Positions 7,010-14,222 of a DNA stretch of 19,025 nucleotides are shown here, piece after piece. Numbering within the stretch: position 1 is the first letter of the stretch; every line of letters begins with the position of its first letter. The notes under the pieces are model-generated. The model was not told the DNA's origin. It ran no database searches and saw only the letters and a list, made by a program, of their open reading frames with translations. Position numbers and translations under genes: made by a program. The stretch comes from CALMRE01 sp964412895 (GTDB taxonomy: Bacteria > UBP6 > UBA1177 > JAKLFG01), in assembly GCA_964412895.1 (NCBI GenBank), contig CAYPQK010000065.1:1-19025 (forward strand). Direction: 5' to 3'.

Positions 7010-8809
7010 CTAGCGGATGCTGTCGCGTTCGTGGTAGTGGGTGTGAAGGAGTTCGTGCGCCTTGTGGCTGTTGGCCGAACCAAGGAACTCCTTGTATATC
7101 TGGGCCACGGCCGGGGAGAGGTGCGACTTGCGCAGTTCGCGCTGTTCGTCCTCTTTGTAGATGGCCGCCGCGCGCTCGGTCTTGATCTTCCACGAGGTCG
7201 GTCTCGGCTGGCCGCCGCCGCCGACGCAACCGCCGGGACAGCCCATGATCTCGATGAAGTGGAAGGATTTCTCGCCCTTCCGCATCGCGTCGAACAGACG
7301 GCGCGCCGCGCCGGTCGAATGGGCGACCGCCACCTTCACGGTGACGCCCTTGAGGAATTCGTAGCCCTTCGCCGTTTTCTCTATCGTGATCGCCGCTTCC
7401 TTCGCGGTGATGGTGCCGTGGTCGTCCAGCCCGAAGCCGCGGACCGGGGTGAAGTTCATGGTCGGGATCGGGTCGCCGGTGACCAGTTCGTACACGGTGC
7501 GGAGAGCCGCTTCCATGACGCCGCCGGTGTTGGCGAAGATGTCGGCCGCGCCGGTGGAGATGCCCATCGGATCGTCCCACTTCACTTCCTTGACCATATC
7601 GAAGTTGATGCCGTGGAGTTTGATCATGCGGCCCAGTTCGCGGGTCGTGAGGACCACATCGACATCCTGATAGCCGCTATCGCACATCTCGGGACGGTCG
7701 CACTCGAATTTCTTCGCGGTGCAGGGCATGATCGAGATGACGCGGATCTTCGCCGGGTCTATCTTCGCCTTTTCGGCGTAGTAGGTCTTGGCAAGGGCGC
7801 CGAACATCTGCTGGGGCGACTTGCAGGAAGAGATATTCGGGATGAAGTCGGCCTCGAAGGTCTCCATGAACTTGATCCAGCCCGGTGAGCAGGAGGTGAT
7901 GAGCGGGAGAGCGACCGATTTGTCGCCGTCCTTGACCGCCTTGGTGACGCGGGTGAGGAATTCGGTGCCTTCTTCAAGTATCGTGAGATCGGCGGTGAAG
8001 TTGGTGTCCATCACCTTGCTGAAGCCGAGCTGCTTGAGGACGCCCGCCAGTTTGCCGGCCGAAAGATAGCCGGGCTGAAGGCCGCAGGCTTCGCCGACCG
8101 AGGCGCGGATCGCCGGGGCGGTCTGGACGACGGTGTGGATCTCGGGATCGTTGATCCATTCCCACACTTTCGCCGTGTCGTCGCGCTCCATGAGGGCGCC
8201 GGTCGGACAGACATTGATGCACTGGCCGCAGTTGATGCAGGTGGTGTCGGCAAGCGGCTTGTTGGCGGTGGTGGAGGCTATCTTCTGGTAGCCGCGGCCG
8301 TCCCAGTCGAGGGCGTAGGCGGTCTGGACCTCGTTGCAGGCGCGGATGCAGCGGCCGCAGTTGATGCACTTCGAGGTGTCGCGCACGACGACGCCGGAAG
8401 AGTCGATGGCGCGCCATTCGGGTTCGTTCTCGAAGCGGTTCTCGCGCATGCCGTAGCGGTCGGCGAGGGTCTGGAGTTCGCAGTGGGTGTTGCGCTCGCA
8501 GTTGAGGCAATCCATGTTGTGGCGGCTGAGGATGAGTTCAAGCACCATCTTGCGCGCCTTGAGCAGTTCGGGGGTGTTGACCTTCACCTTCATCCCGTCG
8601 GCGACCTTGTAGGCGCACGAGGGCTGGTAAAGGGGCTGGCCTTCGACCTCGACGACGCACACGCGGCAGTTGCCCTCCTCGCGGAGGTCGTTGTGCCAGC
8701 AAAGCGCCGGGATCTCTATGCCGACGGTCTTGGCCGCCTGCATGATCGTGAAATCGGCCGGGACCTCTATCTGCATCCCGTCGATGGAAAGTTTAACTCT
8801 ATTGGTCAT
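7010..8809 (-). CDS. hydA: [FeFe]-hydrogenase catalytic subunit HydA of a trimeric NAD-linked enzyme
   Basis: A 599-residue catalytic subunit for reversible proton reduction. In order: an N-terminal [2Fe-2S] domain (C37, C48, C51, C65), a His-Cys [4Fe-4S] site (H97, C101, C104, C110), two ferredoxin-type [4Fe-4S] clusters (C148/C151/C154/C158 and C191/C194/C197/C201), then the H-cluster domain with L1 TSCSPGW (C307), L2 MPCTAKKFE (C363) and L3 MGCPGGCVGGGGQP (C524, C528). All H-cluster ligands are present. The residue after C307 is Ser308 rather than the Cys that serves in proton transfer in well-studied enzymes. No signal peptide, so cytoplasmic. The ATG at 8809 follows AGGAGG. It is the last gene of hydCBA, 12 bases after hydB. 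No maturation genes (hydEFG) are in the window. Confidence 0.96.
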   Translation of the reverse strand: MTNRVKLSIDGMQIEVPADFTIMQAAKTVGIEIPALCWHNDLREEGNCRVCVVEVEGQPLYQPSCAYKVADGMKVKVNTPELLKARKMVLELILSRHNMDCLNCERNTHCELQTLADRYGMRENRFENEPEWRAIDSSGVVVRDTSKCINCGRCIRACNEVQTAYALDWDGRGYQKIASTTANKPLADTTCINCGQCINVCPTGALMERDDTAKVWEWINDPEIHTVVQTAPAIRASVGEACGLQPGYLSAGKLAGVLKQLGFSKVMDTNFTADLTILEEGTEFLTRVTKAVKDGDKSVALPLITSCSPGWIKFMETFEADFIPNISSCKSPQQMFGALAKTYYAEKAKIDPAKIRVISIMPCTAKKFECDRPEMCDSGYQDVDVVLTTRELGRMIKLHGINFDMVKEVKWDDPMGISTGAADIFANTGGVMEAALRTVYELVTGDPIPTMNFTPVRGFGLDDHGTITAKEAAITIEKTAKGYEFLKGVTVKVAVAHSTGAARRLFDAMRKGEKSFHFIEIMGCPGGCVGGGGQPRPTSWKIKTERAAAIYKEDEQRELRKSHLSPAVAQIYKEFLGSANSHKAHELLHTHYHERDSIR

Positions 8810-8821
8810 ATATCTCCTCCT

Positions 8822-10081
8822 TTAGTTGGCAAGGATCTCGCCCTTGAAGTTCTTGAGCGCGTCAAGGAACGGATTGACGCAGGCCTGGCCGCAGCCGCAG
8901 AGCGATGCCTTTTTCATGACGAGCGAGAGCTCTTCAAGCAGGTCGAGGTCGCTGATGGTCCCCTCGCCGAACTCGAACTTTTCCATGATCTGGCTGATGC
9001 GATGCGTACCTTCGCGGCACGGGGTGCACTTGCCGCACGATTCGTGCTCGAAGAACTCGGCGACCGTCGTTAGGAACTCGACCACATTGCGGGTCTCGTT
9101 CGCGACGAAGATCGAGCCGGTGCCGTAGGAGACCTTCATCTCGGCCATCCGCTCGTAGGTCATGGGGTTGTTCATCATCTCGGCGGTGAAAAGGTTCCCC
9201 GACGAGCCGCCGATCTGGGCGAACTTGAAGCCGCCGTCGACGCCCTTGCCGAACTTCTCGACGATATCTTTGGGGGAATGATCGAAGGTGGTCTCGACCA
9301 CGCCGGGCTCGTTCACATCGCCGACGAGCATGAATATCTTGGTGCCCGGCGAACCGGCCGGCCCCTTCTTGGTGAACCACGCCGCGCCGTTCTTGATGAT
9401 GTGCGGCACATTGGCCAAGGTCTCGACATTGTTCACGATAGTCGGTTTGCCCCACAGGCCTACCACCGGCGGGAACGGGGGTTTCATGCGCGGTTCGCCG
9501 CGCTTCCCTTCGATCGATTCGATGAGCGCCGTCTCGTCGCCGCAGACGTACGCGCCGCCGCCCTCGACCACCCGCAGCTCAAAGTCGAACTTTGAGCCGA
9601 GGATGCCCTTGCCGAGGAAGCCCTTCTTCTCGGCGTCGGCGATCGCCTTCTCGACGGTCTCTATCGACTTGCGGTATTCGCCGCGGATGTAGACGAAGCC
9701 CTTGGTCGCGCCGATGGCGTAGGCGGCTATCGCCATCCCTTCGATCATCTGATGCGGATCGCCTTCCATCAGGATGCGGTCCTTCACGGTGCCCGGCTCG
9801 CCTTCGTCGGCGTTGCAGATGATGTATTTCTGGTCCGCTTTCGCGCCGTGGGTGAAGGTCCATTTACGGCCGGTCGGGAAGTTGGCGCCGCCGCGGCCGC
9901 GCAGTCCCGAATCGCTCACTTCGTCGATGACCTTTTTCGGGTCCATCGCAAGCGCCTTTTTGAGACCCTCGTAGCCGCCCGCCTTGATGTAGGCGTCGAT
10001 GTTCATCGGGTCGATCTTGCCGACATTCTTAAGGAGCACGAGGTCCTTATCGGCGGAAAGTATCTTCGCGTTGTAGTTCAT
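8822..10081 (-). CDS. hydB: Hydrogenase NADH-binding subunit HydB (NuoF-like, short form)
   Basis: A 419-residue flavoprotein of the NuoF/HydB family that exchanges electrons between NAD(H), FMN and a [4Fe-4S] cluster. It shows the dinucleotide/FMN region SGLRGRGGANFPTGRKW (about 58-74), the flavin-site segment CNADEGEPGT, and the cluster ligands C349, C352, C355 (ESCGKCTPC) and C395 (LCGCG). The protein starts directly with the NuoF core and ends soon after C401. It thus lacks the N-terminal thioredoxin-like [2Fe-2S] domain and the C-terminal 2[4Fe-4S] domain found in HydB of characterised electron-bifurcating hydrogenases. The gene lies 10 bases after hydC and 12 before hydA, each start having a purine-rich ribosome site. 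It works in a HydABC complex by context. Confidence 0.94.
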   Translation of the reverse strand: MNYNAKILSADKDLVLLKNVGKIDPMNIDAYIKAGGYEGLKKALAMDPKKVIDEVSDSGLRGRGGANFPTGRKWTFTHGAKADQKYIICNADEGEPGTVKDRILMEGDPHQMIEGMAIAAYAIGATKGFVYIRGEYRKSIETVEKAIADAEKKGFLGKGILGSKFDFELRVVEGGGAYVCGDETALIESIEGKRGEPRMKPPFPPVVGLWGKPTIVNNVETLANVPHIIKNGAAWFTKKGPAGSPGTKIFMLVGDVNEPGVVETTFDHSPKDIVEKFGKGVDGGFKFAQIGGSSGNLFTAEMMNNPMTYERMAEMKVSYGTGSIFVANETRNVVEFLTTVAEFFEHESCGKCTPCREGTHRISQIMEKFEFGEGTISDLDLLEELSLVMKKASLCGCGQACVNPFLDALKNFKGEILAN

Positions 10082-10091
10082 GTGGTCCCCC

Positions 10092-10553
10092 TTACTTATA
10101 CTTCTTCAGGATCTCGCCGAGCTTCTCGGGAGATACATTGGCGTGGATCTCGTCGTCGATCATGAGGACCGGCGCCGCGGTGCAGGTGCCGAGGCAGGCG
10201 GTCTCCTCAAGGGTGAAGCGGCCGTCCTCGGTCGTTTCGCCGATCTCGATGTCGAGTTCCTTTTCCAGCAGTTCGGCCGTGGCCCAACCGCCCGCGAAGT
10301 TGCAGGGACCATCTTTGCAGATACGGATGATGTGGCGCCCCTTCGGCTCGGTAGAGAGCATCGTGTAGAATGACACGAAGCCGTACAGACGGTTCAGCGG
10401 GATGCCGGTGGTCTTGGCGACCTCTTTGAGCGTTTCGTCCGACAGATGATTGCCGCACTCCTTCTGGAGCTTGCGCAACACCGCCATCAGGTTCCCCTTC
10501 TCAGGCGCGTAGTCCTGAAGAAGTTCCTTCACTCTGGTTGATTCAAAACTCAT
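10092..10553 (-). CDS. hydC: Hydrogenase [2Fe-2S] subunit HydC (NuoE-like)
   Basis: A 153-residue thioredoxin-fold [2Fe-2S] protein of the NuoE family. The cluster ligands are C79 and C84 (CKDGPC) and C120 and C124 (CLGTC), and the N-terminal helical part has the usual YGFVSFYTML segment. Length is normal for the family. It passes electrons between the flavin subunit HydB and the rest of the complex. The ATG at 10553 follows AGGAGG. It is the first gene of hydCBA, preceded by a promoter at 10609-10637. Confidence 0.94.
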   Translation of the reverse strand: MSFESTRVKELLQDYAPEKGNLMAVLRKLQKECGNHLSDETLKEVAKTTGIPLNRLYGFVSFYTMLSTEPKGRHIIRICKDGPCNFAGGWATAELLEKELDIEIGETTEDGRFTLEETACLGTCTAAPVLMIDDEIHANVSPEKLGEILKKYK

Positions 10554-10608
10554 GAATACCTCCTTGGCAGAAACATGTTATTGCGAATGAAACATTATCG
10601 CTCACGAA

Positions 10609-10637
10609 TGGATAATCGAAAAAGCGCATTTTGTCAA
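10609..10637 (-). promoter_or_regulatory. Probable promoter of hydCBA
   Basis: The minus strand carries a consensus TTGACA (10637-10632) and, after 17 bases, a weak -10 TATCCA (10614-10609). It lies about 55 bases before the hydC start in the 164-base spacer. I looked for a Rex (NADH-sensing) operator of the TTGTGA-N6-TCACAA type here and found no convincing copy. Confidence 0.5.
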
Positions 10638-10717
10638 TTATTTTAGTCGCTAAGCAGACCATCGACTGACCGTTATCGTATTTTAAACGGATTGAAACAA
10701 AAACAAAGGACATCGAC

Positions 10718-12349
10718 CTATTCCTCGTAAAGAAAGGGATACTCGTATACCCGGGGCGGCGTGAAGCATTCCTTCATCGTGCGGGGGCTGGTCCACCGGA
10801 TGAGGTTGAGGAAACTGCCCGCCTTATCGTTGGTGCCCGAGGCGCGGGCGCCGCCGAACGGCTGATGTCCCACCATCGCGCCGGTCGGTTTGTTGTTGAT
10901 GTAGAAGTTGCCCGCCGCGTTGGGAAGCGCATCGCTCAATTTGTTGATCACATGGCGATCCGTTGCGAAGACCGCCCCCGTCAGCGCATAGGGCGAGGTC
11001 GAATCGACCAGTTTCAGGGTTTCGTCGAGTTTGTCGTCGTCGTACACGAATATCGTCACCACCGGCGCGAATATCTCCTCTTCCATCGTTATAAAGTGCG
11101 GTGTTTTCGCCTCGACGATGGTGGGCTGTATGAAGTAACCTTTCGTTTTGTCGCCGGTACCGCCGGTGACGATCTCGGCATCGGGCGACTTCTTGGCGAT
11201 ATCGATGTAACGCATGGTGTTGTCGAAACTCGCCTCGTCAATGACCGCGTTCATGTAGTTCCTGAAATCGAGCACATCTCCCACTTTGATGGTCGCGACC
11301 AGAACGATCAGCCTTTCTTTCATTTCTCTCCATCTGGAGCGCGGCACATAGACACGGGAACAGGCGGAACATTTTTGTCCCTGATATTCGAACCCCGAAC
11401 GAAGGATGGCGCTCGTCACTTCTTCGACATCGGCAGAGTTGTGCATGAAGATGAAGTCCTTGCCGCCCGTTTCGCCGACCAGCCGCGGATAGATGCGGTA
11501 TTTCGCAAGATTGGCGCCGACCGTCTGCCACATCGATCTGAACACATCGGTCGAGCCGGTGAAGTGTATCCCGGCGAGCGCCGGATCGTTGAGCGCGATC
11601 TTCGATATCATCGCGCCGTTTCCCGGCACGAAATTGATGACGCCGTCGGGAAGCCCCGCCTCCTTGTAGAGTTGCATGAGATAGTAATTGGACAGGAGCG
11701 AAGTGGATGCCGGTTTCCACACGACGGTGTTGCCCATGATGGCGGGGGCGGCGGGGAGATTCGCCCCGATGGCGGTGAAATTGAACGGCGTCACGGCATA
11801 GACGAACCCCTCCAGCGCCCGGTAGTGAACCCGGTTCCACACATGGTGGTCCGATATCGGCTGGTTGCGGTAGATCTGCTCCATGAACTTGACATTGTAG
11901 CGGTAGAAATCGGCCGTCTCGCAGGTCGCGTCTATCTCGGCCTGATAACAGCTCTTCGACTGGCCGAGCATCGTCGCCGCGTTGAGGATGTAGCGGTACT
12001 TTACCGAGATGAGACTCGCCGCCCGATGGAACACCGCCGCGCGGTCCTCCCACGGCGTGTTCTCCCATTGTTGCTTGGCGGCCAGCGCCGTTTCGATCGC
12101 CATTTTCACCTCGTTCTCCCCGGCCTCGTGGCAGACCGCGAGAACATGCCGGTGATCGTGGGGACAGACGACATTCCGGGTCTTTCCGGTCCGGATCTCC
12201 TTCCCGCCGATGATGAGGGGGATGTCGATCCGTTCTTCGAACTGTTTCTTCAGTTCCATTTTCAGCAGTGCCTTTTCTTTAGTGCCGGGGGCATAGCTGT
12301 AGGTCGGTTCGTTGTAGGACTCCGGCAGATTGAAGATGGCGTTGGTCAT
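10718..12349 (-). CDS. pruA: L-glutamate gamma-semialdehyde (1-pyrroline-5-carboxylate) dehydrogenase
   Basis: A 543-residue NAD-dependent aldehyde dehydrogenase that oxidises glutamate semialdehyde, in equilibrium with pyrroline-5-carboxylate, to glutamate: the second step of proline and arginine/ornithine breakdown. The catalytic Cys is C327 in GQKCSACSR, a signature of P5C dehydrogenases, and the general base E293 lies in LVGETGGKD. The N-terminal FNLPESYNEPTYSYAPGT resembles the stand-alone (non-PutA) form also found in eukaryotes. The start ATG 12349 follows AGGAGGAATTC; the ORF reaches 12415 without a better start. No proline dehydrogenase is nearby, so the source of its substrate is not shown. 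The symbol is by function; the link to neighbouring sel and hyd genes is positional only. Confidence 0.93.
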   Translation of the reverse strand: MTNAIFNLPESYNEPTYSYAPGTKEKALLKMELKKQFEERIDIPLIIGGKEIRTGKTRNVVCPHDHRHVLAVCHEAGENEVKMAIETALAAKQQWENTPWEDRAAVFHRAASLISVKYRYILNAATMLGQSKSCYQAEIDATCETADFYRYNVKFMEQIYRNQPISDHHVWNRVHYRALEGFVYAVTPFNFTAIGANLPAAPAIMGNTVVWKPASTSLLSNYYLMQLYKEAGLPDGVINFVPGNGAMISKIALNDPALAGIHFTGSTDVFRSMWQTVGANLAKYRIYPRLVGETGGKDFIFMHNSADVEEVTSAILRSGFEYQGQKCSACSRVYVPRSRWREMKERLIVLVATIKVGDVLDFRNYMNAVIDEASFDNTMRYIDIAKKSPDAEIVTGGTGDKTKGYFIQPTIVEAKTPHFITMEEEIFAPVVTIFVYDDDKLDETLKLVDSTSPYALTGAVFATDRHVINKLSDALPNAAGNFYINNKPTGAMVGHQPFGGARASGTNDKAGSFLNLIRWTSPRTMKECFTPPRVYEYPFLYEE

Positions 12350-12405
12350 GAATTCCTCCTTTCCAAAAGGGAGGCATGGGCCTTTCGCCCCATACCCTAT
12401 CGTCC

Positions 12406-12419
12406 CGGTATCCATACCG
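12406..12419. repeat. Short inverted repeat upstream of the P5C dehydrogenase gene
   Basis: CGGTAT-CC-ATACCG is a perfect 6-bp inverted repeat with a 2-base centre, 57 bases before the start codon. On the minus strand it begins within a TTGTCG hexamer that could be a weak -35, so it could be an operator; the -10 is poor and the idea is tentative. Confidence 0.3.
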
Positions 12420-12477
12420 ACAAGCGGCTGCAGGAACCCGGGCTCGGAGAGTTGATATTAAAGAACGACGGCCTTTC

Positions 12478-13569
12478 TCATAACACGGCCGAGGTTTTCT
12501 TGCAACTATTTCCGGAGAGGAACAGAAACGGTTCCCGCGCGCCCTTCCGTTCACGGACCGTGCCGATGAGGGCGGCGTGCGGGTACCCGGCCGCCTTGAG
12601 TTGCGCAAGCATCGCGTCGACCTTTTTACTGTCGCAGCAGATGAGGAGGCCGCCCGAGGTCTGCGGGTCGCACAGGAGCATCTTCAGGTTGTAATCGAGC
12701 CCTTCGGCAACGGCGGTCGCATCGGCCGTATGCTTCAGATTGTTGAAGGCGGCGCCGGGGATGCACCCCATCTCGGTAAGTTCGTAGGCGCCCGGCAGAA
12801 GCGGCACCGCCGAAGCCCGTATCTCGATGGTGACGCCGCTCCCCTTCGCCATTTCGAGCGCATGGCCGAGGAGGCCGAAGCCGGTGATGTCGGTGGCGCA
12901 GCGGACGCGGTGTTCCTGCATGATCGGCACGGCGGCCCGGTTGAGTTGCATCATCGTGTCGAGTGCGCCGCGATGGTGTTCTGGCGACACCTCCCCTATC
13001 CGGTGCCCCGCGACGATGGTCCCGGTCCCGATCGGCTTGGTGAGGATGAGCGCGTCGCCGGGCCGGGCGACGCAGTTGCGGATGACCCGGTCGGGGTGGA
13101 CCACGCCAGTCACCGCCAGCCCGTACTTGGGCGGGAAGTCGTTGATGGTGTGACCGCCGCCGAGCACCGCCCCCGCCTCGGCCACCGCGTCGGCGCCGCC
13201 GCGCAGGATGTCTTTGAGCACCGCGATATCGATCTTCTCCGACGGGAACATGACGATGTTGAGCGCCGTGAGCGGGCGGCCACCCATCGCGAAGATGTCG
13301 CTGAGTGCGTTGGCCGCCGCGATCCGGCCGAACTCGTACGGGTCGGAGCAGAGCGGCGGAAAGAAGTCGACCGTGTGGATGAGCGCCGTCTCGTCGTCCA
13401 GTTTCCAGACCGCCGCGTCGTCGCAGGTCTCGGTCCCCACGATCAGCGACTCGTGCCGCGGGAACGGTATCTCGCGGAGTATCGCGTCGAGCATCCGCGC
13501 CGGGAGTTTGGCCGAACAGCCACCCTGTTCGACGGTGGTCAAAAGGTCGAATTTCTTTTCCACGGTCAC
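12478..13569 (-). CDS. selD: Selenide, water dikinase SelD (selenophosphate synthase)
   Basis: A 363-residue enzyme that makes selenophosphate from selenide and ATP, the Se donor for SelA. The catalytic pair is C18 and K21 in QGGCSAK, so this is the Cys form, not a selenoprotein. Further family marks are DDAAVW, the metal/ATP-binding TVDFF, the NALSDIFAMGG stretch, GGHTI, DITGFGLLGHALEM and LLCDPQTSGGLL. The likely start is GTG at 13569; an in-frame GTG two codons later is possible. It is the last gene of the selA-selB-yedF-selD run, 21 bases after yedF. A weak hairpin without a T tract overlaps its stop. Confidence 0.96.
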   Translation of the reverse strand: MTVEKKFDLLTTVEQGGCSAKLPARMLDAILREIPFPRHESLIVGTETCDDAAVWKLDDETALIHTVDFFPPLCSDPYEFGRIAAANALSDIFAMGGRPLTALNIVMFPSEKIDIAVLKDILRGGADAVAEAGAVLGGGHTINDFPPKYGLAVTGVVHPDRVIRNCVARPGDALILTKPIGTGTIVAGHRIGEVSPEHHRGALDTMMQLNRAAVPIMQEHRVRCATDITGFGLLGHALEMAKGSGVTIEIRASAVPLLPGAYELTEMGCIPGAAFNNLKHTADATAVAEGLDYNLKMLLCDPQTSGGLLICCDSKKVDAMLAQLKAAGYPHAALIGTVRERKGAREPFLFLSGNSCKKTSAVL

Positions 13570-13590
13570 CTCACTTATTTCCGATGCCCT

Positions 13591-14205
13591 TCACGGGTAG
13601 ATGATCTTCGATGCGCCGGTTATCGCTCCGAGGATCTCGTACCCGTTCGATATCCGGCCGACCGTCACCTGACCCGTGATCCCGTAAAAATCGGTGCAAT
13701 TACCGCAGACGAGCAGTTCCACGCCGCGCGATCCGAGTTCTTGGAGAACCGGAAGCACCGGCGAACCGGCGACGGTCAGTTTCACCCCGCCGTTGTAGAA
13801 AGCGATGCGGCGCGGGAGCGGTTCGATCTCCTTCATGGTGTCGAGGAACCCTTTCATCAGCATCGCGCCGAGCGTCTCATCGCCCCGCCCCATCGTCTCG
13901 CCGGTGATGCAGACCATATGCGTCCCCGTGGTCGTCGCGGGGCTGTCGGGACAGTACCCCTCGGTGGGCGCGGTGACCGCTTTGCCGCTACGTGAGACGG
14001 TGAGGTGATATTCGTTCCCCTTCTGCGCGGTGCGGAACGGGACGCCGTTGTCGGCGAGGAACCGCTCGACATTCTCCCGCGCCGTCGCGTTGTCGATGAA
14101 CAGGATGAACTCCGGCCCGGTCGCCGGGTCGTTCAGCGCCTTTTTGGCGAGTATCAGCGGTCTGGGGCACAATTGGCCCCGTGCGTCGACGGTCGGCATG
14201 GTCAT
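13591..14205 (-). CDS. yedF: Selenium metabolism protein YedF
   Basis: A 204-residue two-domain protein. The N-terminal TusA-like (SirA) domain has the conserved Cys-Pro motif QLCPRPL with C13; the C-terminal DsrE-like part has the LVCGNCTDFYGI cysteines. Proteins of this architecture occur in many selenium-using bacteria beside selD or selA/selB and are annotated as selenium metabolism YedF; their biochemical role is not established. Handling or delivering reduced selenium through the Cys residues is a reasonable guess. The ATG at 14205 follows GGAGGG by five bases. It lies 17 bases after selB. Confidence 0.92.
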   Translation of the reverse strand: MTMPTVDARGQLCPRPLILAKKALNDPATGPEFILFIDNATARENVERFLADNGVPFRTAQKGNEYHLTVSRSGKAVTAPTEGYCPDSPATTTGTHMVCITGETMGRGDETLGAMLMKGFLDTMKEIEPLPRRIAFYNGGVKLTVAGSPVLPVLQELGSRGVELLVCGNCTDFYGITGQVTVGRISNGYEILGAITGASKIIYP

Positions 14206-14222
14206 CTTTTCCCTCCGTTGCT

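Noticed and set aside
10554..10717. Rex-type redox operator before hydC
   Set aside because: Only partial TGA/TCA half-sites are present, without the TTGTGA-N6-TCACAA symmetry; the region is AT-rich and such partial matches arise by chance.
12460..12490. Terminator after selD from the CGGCC/GGCCG hairpin
   Set aside because: The stem is 5 bp with a 13-base loop, overlaps the stop codon, and is followed by TCGTTCTTTAA instead of a T run.
12478..13569. SelD as a selenoprotein
   Set aside because: The catalytic position is an ordinary Cys codon (C18) and there is no in-frame TGA.
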